Under the pieces are notes generated by a model. It did not search any database. It was not told the DNA's origin and was given only the letters and a program-made list of their open reading frames with translations. Positions 46,395 through 56,254 of a DNA stretch of 64,000 bases are shown in pieces. The first letter of the stretch is position 1; each line of letters starts with the position of its first letter. Made by a program: the position numbers and the translations under genes. The stretch spans positions 186,001 through 250,000 of the forward strand of contig JAHXIP010000001.1 of the NCBI GenBank assembly GCA_025655575.1. Reading direction: 5' to 3'. This stretch comes from Candidatus Thiodiazotropha sp. (ex Monitilora ramsayi) (GTDB taxonomy: Bacteria; Pseudomonadota; Gammaproteobacteria; Chromatiales; Chromatiaceae).

Positions 46395-47900
46395 TCAGCG
46401 TCGATCCAGTCGACGGTAGCCGATAGCCTCACTGATATGTTTTGCCGTGATTCCTCTGCTGCCCTCCAGGTCGGCGATAGTGCGTGAGACCTTGATAATC
46501 CGATGATAGGCCCGCATGGAGAGACCCAACCGTTCGGTGGCCTGACGTAGCAGATTACGACTGGGTTGATCCGCTTGAGCATGACGTTCCAGCTCCCTGA
46601 CGTCGAGCGATTGGTTGCGTTTGTGCTGGCGGGTGTATTGTCGTTCTATGGCAAGCGCGACCCGTTGACTGATCGACTGGCTGGACTCGTTCTCAGCAGA
46701 TGCGGCGCTTTCATCAAAGTCGATGGGTTGCCGGAGCACCTCGACATGCATGTCGATACGGTCAAGTAGCGGACCCGAAATACGGTTGCGATAGCGTTTG
46801 ATCTGTTCCATCGAACAGCGACAACGCTCTGAGCCGTCACCGAGATAGCCGCAGGGGCACGGGTTCATCGCAGCGATGAGCTGAAACCGGGCTGGGTATT
46901 CTGCTTGCTGGGTGGCGCGGGAGATGGTGATCCAGCCATTTTCCATGGGTTCGCGCAGGACTTCCAATACGTGGCGCTCGAACTCAGGCAATTCATCGAG
47001 GAACAACACGCCATTGTGTGCCAGAGAGATCTCCCCCGGCCTGGGTTTACTGCCGCCTCCCACCAGCGCCACAGCCGAAGCGGTGTGATGAGGTGACCTG
47101 AAAGGGCGCTGCAACCATCGCTCCGGTTGAAAGGGGCGATTGGTTATGGAGGCGATTGCGGCACTTTCCAGTGCCTCATCTTCGCTCATTTCAGGCAGGA
47201 TGCCAGGCAGCCGTGTGGCGAGCATCGATTTGCCAGTGCCTGGCGGTCCAATAAAGAGCAACGCATGACCGCCGGCGGCAGCGATCTCCAATGCTCGCTT
47301 GGCTTGGTGTTGGCCTTTAACCTCGGCCAGATCAGGTTGATGGCCTGACACAGTAGGCCTGTTGTTTTTCCGTATTGTCGGCAGTAGGGAGGTGCCGTTC
47401 AAATGGGCACAGACCTCCAGCAGGTGATCGGCGCAGTGGAGGCTCAGGTCAGCCACCAACGCCGCTTCGTCGGCATTTTGCCGGGGCACTATCAGTGTGC
47501 GTCCCGCCTCTCTGGCGGCGAGCGCTGCGGGTAGGATCCCGGTTACTGGTCGCAACTCGCCGGATAGGGCCAGTTCTCCGGCAAATTCGTAGGTCTCCAG
47601 GGTTGCCTTGGGTAACTGGCCGGAAGCGGCGAGTATTCCCAGACCGATAGGCAGATCGAATCGACCCCCCTCTTTTGGCAGATCGGCGGGTGCGAGGTTG
47701 ATGGTGATGCGACGGGCAGGAAACTCAAACTGGCTGTTGGTCAGTGCGCCTCTTACCCGGTCTTTACTCTCACGTACGGCCATTTCAGGCAGGCCGACGA
47801 TGGAAAGTGCAGGCAGGCCATTGGCCAGGTGGACCTCAACGGTGACGAGGGGTGCCAGGATACCTTCCTGGGCGCGGCTATAGAGAATGGCCAGTGACAT
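46395..47900 (-). CDS. comM: YifB/ComM family Mg chelatase-like AAA+ ATPase
   Basis: 501 residues from ATG at 47900, preceded by AGGAAAGG. The Lon-like N-terminal domain (GLPALSIVGLPEMAVRESKD) precedes the MCM-like ATPase with FIGPPGTGKSMLATRLPGIL and the Walker B LFLDELPEF. The zinc-binding segment NPCPCGYLGDGSERCRC is typical. ComM is a hexameric helicase that promotes branch migration during natural transformation. Convergent with nothing; upstream lies ubiK. Confidence 0.94.
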   Translation of the reverse strand: MSLAILYSRAQEGILAPLVTVEVHLANGLPALSIVGLPEMAVRESKDRVRGALTNSQFEFPARRITINLAPADLPKEGGRFDLPIGLGILAASGQLPKATLETYEFAGELALSGELRPVTGILPAALAAREAGRTLIVPRQNADEAALVADLSLHCADHLLEVCAHLNGTSLLPTIRKNNRPTVSGHQPDLAEVKGQHQAKRALEIAAAGGHALLFIGPPGTGKSMLATRLPGILPEMSEDEALESAAIASITNRPFQPERWLQRPFRSPHHTASAVALVGGGSKPRPGEISLAHNGVLFLDELPEFERHVLEVLREPMENGWITISRATQQAEYPARFQLIAAMNPCPCGYLGDGSERCRCSMEQIKRYRNRISGPLLDRIDMHVEVLRQPIDFDESAASAENESSQSISQRVALAIERQYTRQHKRNQSLDVRELERHAQADQPSRNLLRQATERLGLSMRAYHRIIKVSRTIADLEGSRGITAKHISEAIGYRRLDRR

Positions 47901-48035
47901 GGATTCCTTTCCTGAAATGGCGGTGAGTTGCAGCGGCATTCCAGCCGGCGTCTTAGAAAGACCAGAGTGTAGAGCCGGCGCGGACGTCTATCAACCAGCA
48001 AGGAGGCAAAGAGGCGTCAAACTTACTTGGAACGG

Positions 48036-48293
48036 TTAATCCGTGTCTTTTTTAAGCTGTGCTTCCAGTGCTTTAACCTGTCGTTCTAGCTGTGTGAGTT
48101 TCTCTCGGGTGCGGGCTAATACGGCACTCTGTACGTCGAACTCCTCCCGGGTGACCAGATCGAGCTTGACGAGTCCGGCCTCCAGGCTGGCGCGGAAGTT
48201 TTTTGAAAAATCCTCCTGCAAAGTGCGGAAGCCCGTAGGCATGCTGGCGGAGAGGTGTGCGGAGAGTTCGTCTATCAGCTTGGGATCAATCAT
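48036..48293 (-). CDS. ubiK: Ubiquinone biosynthesis accessory factor UbiK (YqiC/BMFP)
   Basis: 85 residues from ATG at 48293. The N-terminal MIDPKLIDELSAHL and ALRRNFRASLEAGL-like region (FSKNFRASLEAGLVKLDLVT) lead to a C-terminal trimeric coiled coil (VLARTREKLTQLERQVKALE). UbiK partners UbiJ in the Ubi complex; ubiJ is in this window at 20.0 kb. Divergent from the porin-glnK-amtB genes. Confidence 0.9.
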   Translation of the reverse strand: MIDPKLIDELSAHLSASMPTGFRTLQEDFSKNFRASLEAGLVKLDLVTREEFDVQSAVLARTREKLTQLERQVKALEAQLKKDTD

Positions 48294-48408
48294 GCGAGTG
48301 ACAATAGCCAGCATCTCTGGGCTTGTCCAGCCTGGGCCCGGCTACAGCTCTTTTTTGGTTGCTTATCTTTCACGATGATTGTCTGCCGTCCACAAAAAAT
48401 CTATTTGC

Positions 48409-48436
48409 GCACCAAAAAAGTGCACCCTACGAGTGC
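48409..48436 (+). promoter_or_regulatory. Tandem overlapping NtrC-like boxes
   Basis: Two dyads with the NtrC pattern GCAC-N7-GTGC share bases: 48409-48423 (GCACCAAAAAAGTGC) and 48422-48436 (GCACCCTACGAGTGC). They lie about 105-130 bases upstream of a sigma-54-like element, the usual distance for NtrC enhancers. The downstream genes are a porin, glnK and amtB, classical NtrC targets. Confidence 0.65.
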
Positions 48437-48541
48437 ATGGTGCGTTTCAGTGACCCTAAAGCATGCACAATGTTTCTGAGAGGGTTGTCTTTGTTGTTGG
48501 AATTAATCGCAACCTAATGATATTTATATAAATTTTAATTT

Positions 48542-48557
48542 TGGCACGAAGTCTGAT
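48542..48557 (+). promoter_or_regulatory. Sigma-54-like promoter
   Basis: TGGCACGAAGTCTGAT matches the -24/-12 consensus TGGCACG-N4-TTGCW in the whole -24 half, but the -12 half is CTGAT, lacking the usual GC. Spacing is right and NtrC-like boxes lie upstream. The start of transcription would be near 48568, leaving an 80-base leader before the porin ATG. Confidence 0.45.
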
Positions 48558-48649
48558 TACAAGAAGGTACTTGCGGTTCAATTCATTGAGTGTGCCGAAG
48601 AAAATGTTTAATCCTAATTTGTTTAATGAAGTGTAGAGGACTTTCAACC

Positions 48650-49354
48650 ATGAAAATGAACAAACTTGCCCTGGCTTGCGGTGTTGCGATGCTTGGTCTC
48701 TCATCCGTTGCAGCTGCCGAGGTTAGTATGAATATCGGTGCCACCAGCAACTATATCTTCCGTGGCGTGACGCTTTCGGGCGATTCGGCAGCGATTTCTG
48801 GCGGGGTGGACTGGAGCGCTGAAAGTGGTCTCTATGCAGGCGCATGGGCTTCCAATCTGGCTGGGGCTGGTGATTATGAACTTGATCTTTATGGCGGTTA
48901 CAGCGGAGAGGCTGCGGGTATTGGTTACGATGTTGGACTCATTTACTACACCTACCCCTCAGATTTAGATGCCGATTATGCAGAGCTCTACGGTAACGGC
49001 AGCTGGAACTTTCTGAGCTTCGGTCTGGCATATACCGTTAGCTCCGATGTGAATGATACCCCGGCTGCGGAAGCCTTCATCGATGGAGACCTCTATTACT
49101 ACATTGGTGCGAGTTTCGACCTGGAACAGGATTTCTCCCTTGCCCTGACCCTGGGTCGCCAGACATTCGAGGATGACGGTGTTGGTGGTGCAGAGCTCGA
49201 TTACACCCACTATCAGGTCGATCTGACCAAGAGCGCAGGTGATTTCGGTGATGTAACACTGAGTCTCTCTGACACAGATCTGACCGATACAGATCCGACA
49301 ACCGGCGGTGACAGCGATCCTCGCTTCTTCGTCTCCTGGTCCAAAGGCTTCTAA
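48650..49354 (+). CDS. TorF family putative porin
   Basis: 234 residues from ATG at 48650, with GAGG about ten bases before it; the open frame to 48590 is not convincing. A signal peptide (NKLALACGVAMLGLSSVAAA) ends before EVSMNIG. The mature part begins NIGATSNYIFRGVTLSGDS, the signature of this family of outer-membrane beta-barrel proteins, and ends in a phenylalanine (WSKGF), as expected for BAM-assembled barrels. It is often encoded next to glnK-amtB, suggesting uptake of a nitrogen source. The exact solute is unknown. Confidence 0.88.
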   Translation: MKMNKLALACGVAMLGLSSVAAAEVSMNIGATSNYIFRGVTLSGDSAAISGGVDWSAESGLYAGAWASNLAGAGDYELDLYGGYSGEAAGIGYDVGLIYYTYPSDLDADYAELYGNGSWNFLSFGLAYTVSSDVNDTPAAEAFIDGDLYYYIGASFDLEQDFSLALTLGRQTFEDDGVGGAELDYTHYQVDLTKSAGDFGDVTLSLSDTDLTDTDPTTGGDSDPRFFVSWSKGF

Positions 49355-49409
49355 GTCAAACCCACAACTGTTTAGTAAATCACCGGCCTGCCTGAGTGCG
49401 GGCCAGTGA

Positions 49410-49763
<354 letters not shown>

Positions 49764-49791
49764 CCCACAGCTATAGAAATGGGAGATTATC

Positions 49792-51054
49792 GTGGAAGCG
49801 ATTACACAACTTAGCTACGCACTGGATACCTTTTATTTTCTGGTATCCGGCGCGCTTGTCATGTGGATGGCGGCTGGCTTTGCCATGCTCGAGGCCGGTC
49901 TGGTCCGGGCCAAGAATACGGCTGAAATCCTAACTAAAAACATCGCCCTGTTTGCCATCGCCTGTATTATGTACATGCTCATGGGCTACAACATCATGTA
50001 TCCCGCAGATGGTAACGGCATCTTTCCGGTCCTGGACCTGAGCTTCATGTTCGGCGGCGACCATAGTGTCGAGGATGTACTGGCCAGCAATGGTGAGACT
50101 TACTACTCCGGCATGTCCGACTTCTTTTTCCAGGTTGTCTTCGTCGCCACCGCCATGTCCATCGTCTCCGGTGCTGTGGCGGAGCGTATGAAGCTCTGGT
50201 CTTTCCTGATCTTTGCGGTGGTGATGACCGGTGTCATCTACCCGCTGCAGGGTTACTGGAAATGGGGTGGTGGCTTCCTGGATGCAGCAGGTTTCAGTGA
50301 CTTCGCCGGTTCCGGTGTGGTTCATCTGTGTGGTGCTTCGGCAGCACTGGCTGGTGTCATCCTGCTTGGTGCACGTAAGGGCAAATATACTGCCGATGGC
50401 CGAGTCAACGCTATTCCTGGTGCCAACATGCCGCTGGCCACCTTGGGTACGTTTATTCTGTGGTTGGGTTGGTTTGGCTTCAACGGCGGTTCAGAATTGA
50501 AGCTCTCCGACGTCGGTGAAGCCAATGCGGTTGCGGCAGTATTCGTCAACACCAATGCCGCCGCAGCGGGTGGTGTAGTCGCCGCTTTGCTGACTGCCCG
50601 CGCCCTGTTCGGCAAGGCCGATCTGACCATGGCACTCAACGGTGCCCTGGCAGGTCTGGTGGCGATCACCGCTGAGCCTTTGGCTCCATCGCCCTTGTGG
50701 GCAACCTTTGTCGGCGCCATTGGCGGCATTCTGGTGGTCTTCTCAATCATCACGATGGACAAGATCAAGATCGACGATCCGGTTGGTGCCATCTCGGTGC
50801 ATGGCGTGGTCGGTATCTGGGGCCTGATCGCAGTGCCTCTGTCCAATGCCGAAACGAACTTCTCTTCACAGCTATTGGGACTTGGCGTGATCTTCGCCTG
50901 GACCTTCGTTGCCAGTTTTGTTGTCTGGCTGATCATCAAGGTCATCATGGGCATTCGCGTCAGCGAAGAGGAGGAGTATGCAGGTGTCGATCTCGGCGAA
51001 TGTGGCTTAGAAGCCTATCCCGAGTTTACCGGCAATCGGGGCTCCGGCCTCTAA
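49792..51054 (+). CDS. amtB: Ammonium transporter AmtB
   Basis: 420 residues from a GTG start with GGGAG seven bases upstream. About eleven transmembrane helices. FVATAMSIVSGAVAERMKLW, the twin-His helices around GSGVVHLCGASAALAG and VGAISVHGVVGIWGL, and NTNAAAAGGVVAALLTARAL are Amt family signatures; the cytoplasmic tail ends in an acidic region. No cleaved signal peptide is evident, unlike E. coli AmtB. Transports ammonium and is gated by GlnK encoded directly upstream. An intrinsic terminator follows. Confidence 0.95.
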   Translation: MEAITQLSYALDTFYFLVSGALVMWMAAGFAMLEAGLVRAKNTAEILTKNIALFAIACIMYMLMGYNIMYPADGNGIFPVLDLSFMFGGDHSVEDVLASNGETYYSGMSDFFFQVVFVATAMSIVSGAVAERMKLWSFLIFAVVMTGVIYPLQGYWKWGGGFLDAAGFSDFAGSGVVHLCGASAALAGVILLGARKGKYTADGRVNAIPGANMPLATLGTFILWLGWFGFNGGSELKLSDVGEANAVAAVFVNTNAAAAGGVVAALLTARALFGKADLTMALNGALAGLVAITAEPLAPSPLWATFVGAIGGILVVFSIITMDKIKIDDPVGAISVHGVVGIWGLIAVPLSNAETNFSSQLLGLGVIFAWTFVASFVVWLIIKVIMGIRVSEEEEYAGVDLGECGLEAYPEFTGNRGSGL

Positions 51055-51074
51055 GATCCTCCTTCTGGATCTTG

Positions 51075-51100
51075 AAAAGGGCGCTTCGGCGCCCTTTTTT
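51075..51100 (+). terminator. Intrinsic terminator of porin-glnK-amtB
   Basis: GGGCGC-TTCG-GCGCCC (51079-51094) forms a six-pair stem with a UUCG tetraloop, extended by four A-T pairs and followed by six Ts. It lies 20 bases after the amtB stop. Confidence 0.92.
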
Positions 51101-51159
51101 ATTTTTACGCTATTTCCACTACACTGCGAGGCATACCAGGGAATTGTTGAGGGCTGATC

Positions 51160-51618
51160 ATGGACTACCGTTCACTTCTTCATGGCTGTTTGCTGTTGTT
51201 GTGCCTAACGGCATGGCAAGCGGATGCTGCGGTTTATCAATGGACTGATGAGAATGGCCGGGTCCATTTCAGTGATAGACCGGTTCATGAAGCAGCGGAA
51301 GAGAAGAAAATCCACGCCACACCTAAGGGTGCTGCTAGCCAGGGATTACCACAAGATCGACAAGAGCGCCGGCAGCGGATGCTCGATGTCTATGAGCGTG
51401 AGCGGAGCGAGAAGAAGGAGGCGGCCGCGAAAGCAAAACAGGCGCGCCAGGAAAAGAAGCGAAAATGTCTCAATGCCCGTGCGCGCTATGATGAATACAG
51501 TACCGCCGGCGGTATCTATGACTATCTCGAAAGTGGGGAGCGAAAATTTCTGAACAAGGCCGAGCGGCAGCGTTTTATGGCTGGGCTCAAGGCTGACATA
51601 ACGCGCTATTGCGAATGA
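51160..51618 (+). CDS. DUF4124 domain-containing secreted protein
   Basis: 152 residues. A signal peptide (about 1-23, HGCLLLLCLTAWQADA) precedes a DUF4124 domain beginning AVYQWTDENGRVHFSDRPV. A lysine/glutamate/arginine-rich helix (about 65-105) follows, and the C-terminus (YDEYSTAGGIYDYLESGERK-FL) is conserved in similar proteins. Periplasmic; function unknown. It starts shortly after the amtB terminator, so it has its own promoter. Confidence 0.82.
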   Translation: MDYRSLLHGCLLLLCLTAWQADAAVYQWTDENGRVHFSDRPVHEAAEEKKIHATPKGAASQGLPQDRQERRQRMLDVYERERSEKKEAAAKAKQARQEKKRKCLNARARYDEYSTAGGIYDYLESGERKFLNKAERQRFMAGLKADITRYCE

Positions 51619-51627
51619 TTGCGGCTG

Positions 51628-52686
51628 TCACATATAGCTGATTTCAGCCTCTGTCACGATACGATTTCGCCCTCCCTCCTTGGCAAGATAGAGAGCCTGG
51701 TCTGCACGTTCCAGCAGGGTTTCACAGTTATCCCCATGTTGCAGTGTGGCGGCGCCGACGGAGACGGTGATGCTAGGCAGCCGTTCTTGAGTACTGCGTC
51801 TGACCAGGACCAGTTTGCTGATGGCCTGGTGGATAGTGCGTGCAATATCCACCGCATCATCGATCTTGGTTGAAGGGAGTACAATCGTGAACTCCTCTCC
51901 CCCATAGCGTGCAGGAAAGTCGTCTTGTCTGAGCAGTTCTTTCATGGTCATGCCGACTCGACGGATCACCTCATCACCGATCATGTGCCCAAAGCGGTCA
52001 TTGAACTGCTTGAAATGATCGATATCCAACATAAGCAGGGAAAAGGGCTGGGTAAGGTCGTTGTCAGCCGCCTCCAGCAGTTCACTCATACGCTGACTCA
52101 GGGCCTTGCGGTTGTAAAGACCGGTGAGCGGATCGGTTGAGACTTCGTCTCGCAACTTCTCCACTTCGGTCTGCAGTGTCTTTGTCTGTTCCTCTACACT
52201 TACCAATTGCTCACGCATGACCTGGTTATTGTGCATGGCCGTTGATGTGGCATCGAGCAGGGTGTTGGCAATTGTGCGGAGATCTTCAAGGCTGGGATTG
52301 TTACTCAAAGCCTGTGTCTGACTGTGCAGTGTTTCGTTAAAAAGGTCGGTATGGCTGCAGGCGTTGGTCACACCTTGGAGCACCTGGAACAGCAAGCCAT
52401 GGAGGTCAGAGAGGCGGTCGCCGATCTGCTCGGCGCCTTCCTGATCGTGACAGGCATTGTCGAAGATGTCTTTCAGTAAGTAGCTATCCAATGGGGTCTT
52501 GGCAGCTATTTTCGTATTGATAGTCTGAGTGAGTTCTTCTGAGCGTCCACTGGCATACTGGTAAGCGATGAGATGGCAGACGGGTGTCGGTGGTATCTCG
52601 TAACGTTCGAGTAACGCGAGTGCTTTGGCGTGCCACTCCCTGGCATCATCTGGGGCGTCCAACTGAAAACAGGTGGGTTGTTGCAT
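51628..52686 (-). CDS. Soluble diguanylate cyclase (GGDEF)
   Basis: 352 residues without transmembrane helices. The first 165 residues are a helical domain of unknown ligand, with a coiled coil at about 150-175 (QTKTLQTEVEKLRDEVSTDP). The GGDEF domain has DIDHFKQFNDRFGH for metal and GTP binding, GGEEF at 262-266 and an I-site RQDD at 253-256, so it is predicted active and product-inhibited. Convergent with the DUF4124 gene, nine bases apart. Confidence 0.92.
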   Translation of the reverse strand: MQQPTCFQLDAPDDAREWHAKALALLERYEIPPTPVCHLIAYQYASGRSEELTQTINTKIAAKTPLDSYLLKDIFDNACHDQEGAEQIGDRLSDLHGLLFQVLQGVTNACSHTDLFNETLHSQTQALSNNPSLEDLRTIANTLLDATSTAMHNNQVMREQLVSVEEQTKTLQTEVEKLRDEVSTDPLTGLYNRKALSQRMSELLEAADNDLTQPFSLLMLDIDHFKQFNDRFGHMIGDEVIRRVGMTMKELLRQDDFPARYGGEEFTIVLPSTKIDDAVDIARTIHQAISKLVLVRRSTQERLPSITVSVGAATLQHGDNCETLLERADQALYLAKEGGRNRIVTEAEISYM

Positions 52687-52812
52687 AACTAATGACTACT
52701 TGTCCGAGTTTATTTTTTTATCCGTTAAGCTTTTTTGTTTGCTGATTACCCCTCTATTACGACCGTTTTTAGGGTAGCTTTAGGAATTTTCTTATGGAAT
52801 GAGACATAAACA

Positions 52813-52830
52813 AGGGGGCTTATGCCCCCT
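52813..52830. terminator. Hairpin after the DsrC-like gene
   Basis: AGGGGGC-TTAT-GCCCCCT is a perfect seven-pair stem with a 4-base loop, 31 bases past the stop of the minus-strand DsrC-like gene. On the minus strand it is followed by the T-rich TGTTTAT, so it probably terminates that gene, though the T-run is weak. Confidence 0.6.
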
Positions 52831-52860
52831 CGCATGATAAAAATAACTTATTGGTTTGGT

Positions 52861-53205
52861 TTAATGAACACTGCCAAATGAGAGATCAAGAGAGTAGGGA
52901 GGCAGTGGAATACCGGCAATCTTGCAAGCCTGAACCACGGGTCCACGAGGGAAGAGGCTGTAGAGGTATTTTTTACCGCCACGCTCTTTTACCTGAGAGA
53001 TCATGGCCTTGAGGACAAGTCTGGCGCTACAGCTGGTGCCATTCTCTTCGCAGTGGCCGCGCAGGAAATGGATGATTTCCCAGTGGTCGTCTGTCAGTGT
53101 GATATTTTCCTCTTTAGCGAGTTCGATGGCTCTCTCCTCGGTCCAATCTTCAAAGCCTTCCGGTGTGTTGCTGTTCTCGACAGCCATGGGGTTCATATGC
53201 GGCAT
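52861..53205 (-). CDS. DsrC/TusE family protein lacking the penultimate cysteine
   Basis: 114 residues from ATG at 53205, chosen because GGAGA is seven bases upstream; an ATG at 53211 and a TTG at 53232 are possible. EGFEDWTEERAIELAKEENI, ITLTDDHWEIIHFLRGHCEE and GGKKYLYSLFPRGPVVQACK are DsrC/TusE signatures. Cys94 corresponds to the upstream C-terminal Cys of DsrC; at the place of the penultimate Cys there is Ser105, followed by a nine-residue extension. It therefore cannot form the DsrC intramolecular disulfide and is not a standard TusE either, which keeps only the penultimate Cys. Possibly a regulatory or carrier paralogue. Confidence 0.85.
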   Translation of the reverse strand: MPHMNPMAVENSNTPEGFEDWTEERAIELAKEENITLTDDHWEIIHFLRGHCEENGTSCSARLVLKAMISQVKERGGKKYLYSLFPRGPVVQACKIAGIPLPPYSLDLSFGSVH

Positions 53206-53433
53206 AGTCATTCTCCAGTGGTGATCTATCAAATCGTTGTAATTATTGGAAATCGATATTTTGATGAGCCCTGATCAGGTCTCTACAACCCAAAGATAGA
53301 TCAGATCCCACAAAAGACCAAGAAAATTACTAGGTTTTTTGTGGTGATGTGATTCAACCCGAATTGCCTGGCGACAAAGGGGCGTGTTTTCCGTTACCAT
53401 CTGTTTAAAATTTTTGTGGAAATTCCGCCGCTT

Positions 53434-56136
53434 ATGTCATCAAAACCCCCGTTTATTCTAGTCGATGGTTCCTCCTATCTTTTCCGGGCCTACCATGCAC
53501 TGCCTGATCTGAGTAACGCCCAAGGAGAGCCAACCGGTGCCATTGTCGGGGTACTGAACATGCTCCGGCGGTTACTCAGTGATTATCAGCCTGAGAATAT
53601 CGTGGTGATTTTCGATGCGCCGGGGGGCAGTTTTCGAAATGAACTCTATCGGGAGTACAAGGCCAACCGACCGCCCATGCCGGAAGACCTGCGTGTGCAA
53701 ATTGCCCCCCTGCATGACATTATCCGGGCTATGGGGCTGCCATTGGTAATGGTGGAAGGAGTGGAGGCGGACGATGTCATCGGCACGCTAGCCCGACAGG
53801 CCACTGAGCAGGGTATGGATACGTTGATCTCCACCGGCGACAAGGACATGGCTCAATTGGTGAACCAGCACGTCAGCTTGATCAATACCATGTCGGAGAC
53901 CTTCACGGATCAGGCGGGTGTGGTGGAGAAGTTTGGGGTCAAACCTGAGCAGATCATCGACTATCTGGCCTTGGTGGGGGATTCGGTGGACAACATTCCC
54001 GGGGTACCCAAGTGTGGACCCAAGACAGCCGCCAAGTGGCTGCAGGCCTACGATGATTTGGATAATCTGATGGCCCATGCGGATGAAATCAAAGGCAAGA
54101 TCGGTGAAAATCTGAGAGACAGTCTGGATTTCCTCCCGCTTTCCCGGGAGCTGGCCACCATCAAGCTCGATGTGGCATTGGACAAAGCGCCTGCAGACTA
54201 TATCCCGATCTCCCAGGACACAGCGCGTCTGAGAGAACACTATCAGCGGATGGAGTCCAATCGTCTGCTCGCTACCTTAGACGGCGTAGCGGAGACATCG
54301 GTAGAAGAGCCGCCCACACAGGTTGAGGGTGAGTACGAGACAATCCTCGATGAGACGAGGTTCACTCACTGGCTCAAGCGGCTTGAACAGGCCGAACTCT
54401 TCGCCTTCGATACAGAGACCACCAGTCTCGACTATATGTTGGCTGAATTGGTGGGTCTCTCTTTTGCTGTCCAGGCTGGCGAGGCGGCTTATGTACCCCT
54501 GGCCCATGATTACCCCGGTGCACCGACTCAGCTTTCCCGTGAGTGGGTGCTTACTCAGCTTAAACCCCTGCTGCAGGATGATAGCCGGAAAAAGGTCGGG
54601 CAGAATCTGAAATATGATATGAGTGTGTTGGCCCGATACGATATTGAACTGCGTGGTGTGGCCTTCGATACGATGTTGGAGTCCTATGTGCTCGACTCCA
54701 CCGCAACCCGTCACGATATGGATTCGCTGGCGAAGACCTACTTGCAGCGAGAAACGATCCATTTCGAGGATATCGCCGGCAAGGGCAAAAAACAGCTGAC
54801 ATTCAACCAGATCGCCCTGGAAGAGGCAGCGCCCTACGCCGCGGAGGATGCGGACATCACACTGAGTCTGCACCAGGCCATCTGGCCGAAGCTGGAGGCT
54901 GAGGCGCCACTGTCAGCTTTGCTGACATCCTTGGAGATCCCCTTAGTATCCGTGCTCTCACGCATTGAACGCAATGGCGTGAGAATCGATTGCGACAAGC
55001 TCAGGCAGCAGAGCGGGGAGATGGCCAAAAGCATGCATGCGCTGGAGCAACAAGCCTATGGGATTGCCGGGCATAATTTCAATCTGGCCTCACCCAAACA
55101 GATTGGCGAGATCTTTTTCAACGAACTGAAACTCCCGGTCATTTCCAAGACCCCAAAGGGAGCGCCATCAACCGCCGAATCGGTGTTGGTGGAATTGGCG
55201 GAGCAGGGCCATGAGTTACCCGCTGTGATTCTGCAGCACCGTGGACTTTCAAAGTTGAAATCGACCTATACCGACAAGCTGCCGGAAATGGTCAACCCTG
55301 TCACCGGGCGTGTGCATACCTCCTATCATCAGGCAGTGGCAGCTACCGGGCGGCTCTCATCGTCCGATCCTAACTTGCAGAACATTCCCATACGCAGCGA
55401 GGAGGGACGCCGGATACGTCAGGCCTTTGTGGCAGAATCTGGTTGGAAGATGGTGGCTGCGGATTATTCACAGATTGAGTTACGCATCATGGCCCATCTC
55501 TCCGGTGATGCGGGTCTGCTCAAGGCCTTTTCTGCGGGTGAGGATATTCACCGCGCCACGGCAGCGGAGGTATTCGGTGAAAGCCTGGAACAGGTGACGG
55601 CAGACCAACGTCGCTCAGCCAAGGCAATTAACTTTGGTCTGATTTATGGCATGTCGGCCTTCGGACTGGCCAGGCAGCTGGGTATTGAGCGGTCTGCTGC
55701 CCAGGACTATGTGGATCTCTACTTCAAGCGTTATCCCGGCGTCGCCGAGTTCATGGACGGCATACGTGAACAGGCCCGCGAGCAGGGCTATGTGGAGACC
55801 CTGTTTGGCAGAAGGCTCTACCTGCCTGACATCAATGCCCGCAATCATCAGCGAAGAACCGGCGCTGAGCGTACTGCCATCAATGCTCCCATGCAGGGGA
55901 GCGCGGCGGATATCATCAAGCGCGCCATGCTCGAGGTGGATGGGTGGATCTGTGCGGAGAAGCCACCGGTAAGACTGTTGATGCAGGTGCATGATGAACT
56001 GGTATTGGAAGTGGAAGAGGCATTTGTGCCTGAGGCTACCCGAAGACTGCGTAGCTGCATGGAGGGGGCCGCCTCATTGGATGTCCCGCTACTGGTTGAT
56101 GTCGGGGTGGGCGATGATTGGGAAGCAGCCCACTGA
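53434..56136 (+). CDS. polA: DNA polymerase I
   Basis: 900 residues from ATG at 53434; GTG at 53416 would add six. The 5'-3' exonuclease domain (about 1-290, [32 protein letters not shown]) is followed by the 3'-5' exonuclease ([13 protein letters not shown] and AAEDADITL keep the catalytic acids) and the polymerase: [20 protein letters not shown] (motif A), [18 protein letters not shown] (O helix) and [11 protein letters not shown] (motif C). It acts in Okazaki fragment processing and repair. A candidate sRNA follows. Confidence 0.97.
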   Translation: MSSKPPFILVDGSSYLFRAYHALPDLSNAQGEPTGAIVGVLNMLRRLLSDYQPENIVVIFDAPGGSFRNELYREYKANRPPMPEDLRVQIAPLHDIIRAMGLPLVMVEGVEADDVIGTLARQATEQGMDTLISTGDKDMAQLVNQHVSLINTMSETFTDQAGVVEKFGVKPEQIIDYLALVGDSVDNIPGVPKCGPKTAAKWLQAYDDLDNLMAHADEIKGKIGENLRDSLDFLPLSRELATIKLDVALDKAPADYIPISQDTARLREHYQRMESNRLLATLDGVAETSVEEPPTQVEGEYETILDETRFTHWLKRLEQAELFAFDTETTSLDYMLAELVGLSFAVQAGEAAYVPLAHDYPGAPTQLSREWVLTQLKPLLQDDSRKKVGQNLKYDMSVLARYDIELRGVAFDTMLESYVLDSTATRHDMDSLAKTYLQRETIHFEDIAGKGKKQLTFNQIALEEAAPYAAEDADITLSLHQAIWPKLEAEAPLSALLTSLEIPLVSVLSRIERNGVRIDCDKLRQQSGEMAKSMHALEQQAYGIAGHNFNLASPKQIGEIFFNELKLPVISKTPKGAPSTAESVLVELAEQGHELPAVILQHRGLSKLKSTYTDKLPEMVNPVTGRVHTSYHQAVAATGRLSSSDPNLQNIPIRSEEGRRIRQAFVAESGWKMVAADYSQIELRIMAHLSGDAGLLKAFSAGEDIHRATAAEVFGESLEQVTADQRRSAKAINFGLIYGMSAFGLARQLGIERSAAQDYVDLYFKRYPGVAEFMDGIREQAREQGYVETLFGRRLYLPDINARNHQRRTGAERTAINAPMQGSAADIIKRAMLEVDGWICAEKPPVRLLMQVHDELVLEVEEAFVPEATRRLRSCMEGAASLDVPLLVDVGVGDDWEAAH

Positions 56137-56221
56137 TTATTGCTATCTTATTGTATTAAAGAGAATATTTACTTCCTTACTGCCGAGGGAAATGTGAAAA
56201 AGTGATTCTGTGAAGAGATTT

Positions 56222-56249
56222 TGAACTTTCCCCTGAAGCCCCAGTCTAT
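56222..56249 (+). promoter_or_regulatory. Sigma-E/AlgU-like promoter
   Basis: TGAACTT (56222-56228) and GTCTAT (56244-56249) are 15 bases apart, close to the sigma-E consensus GGAACTT-N15 to 19-GTCTAA. It points to transcription from about 56255 into the polA-engB spacer, which ends in an intrinsic terminator at 56376. Confidence 0.5.
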
Positions 56250-56254
56250 GAATA

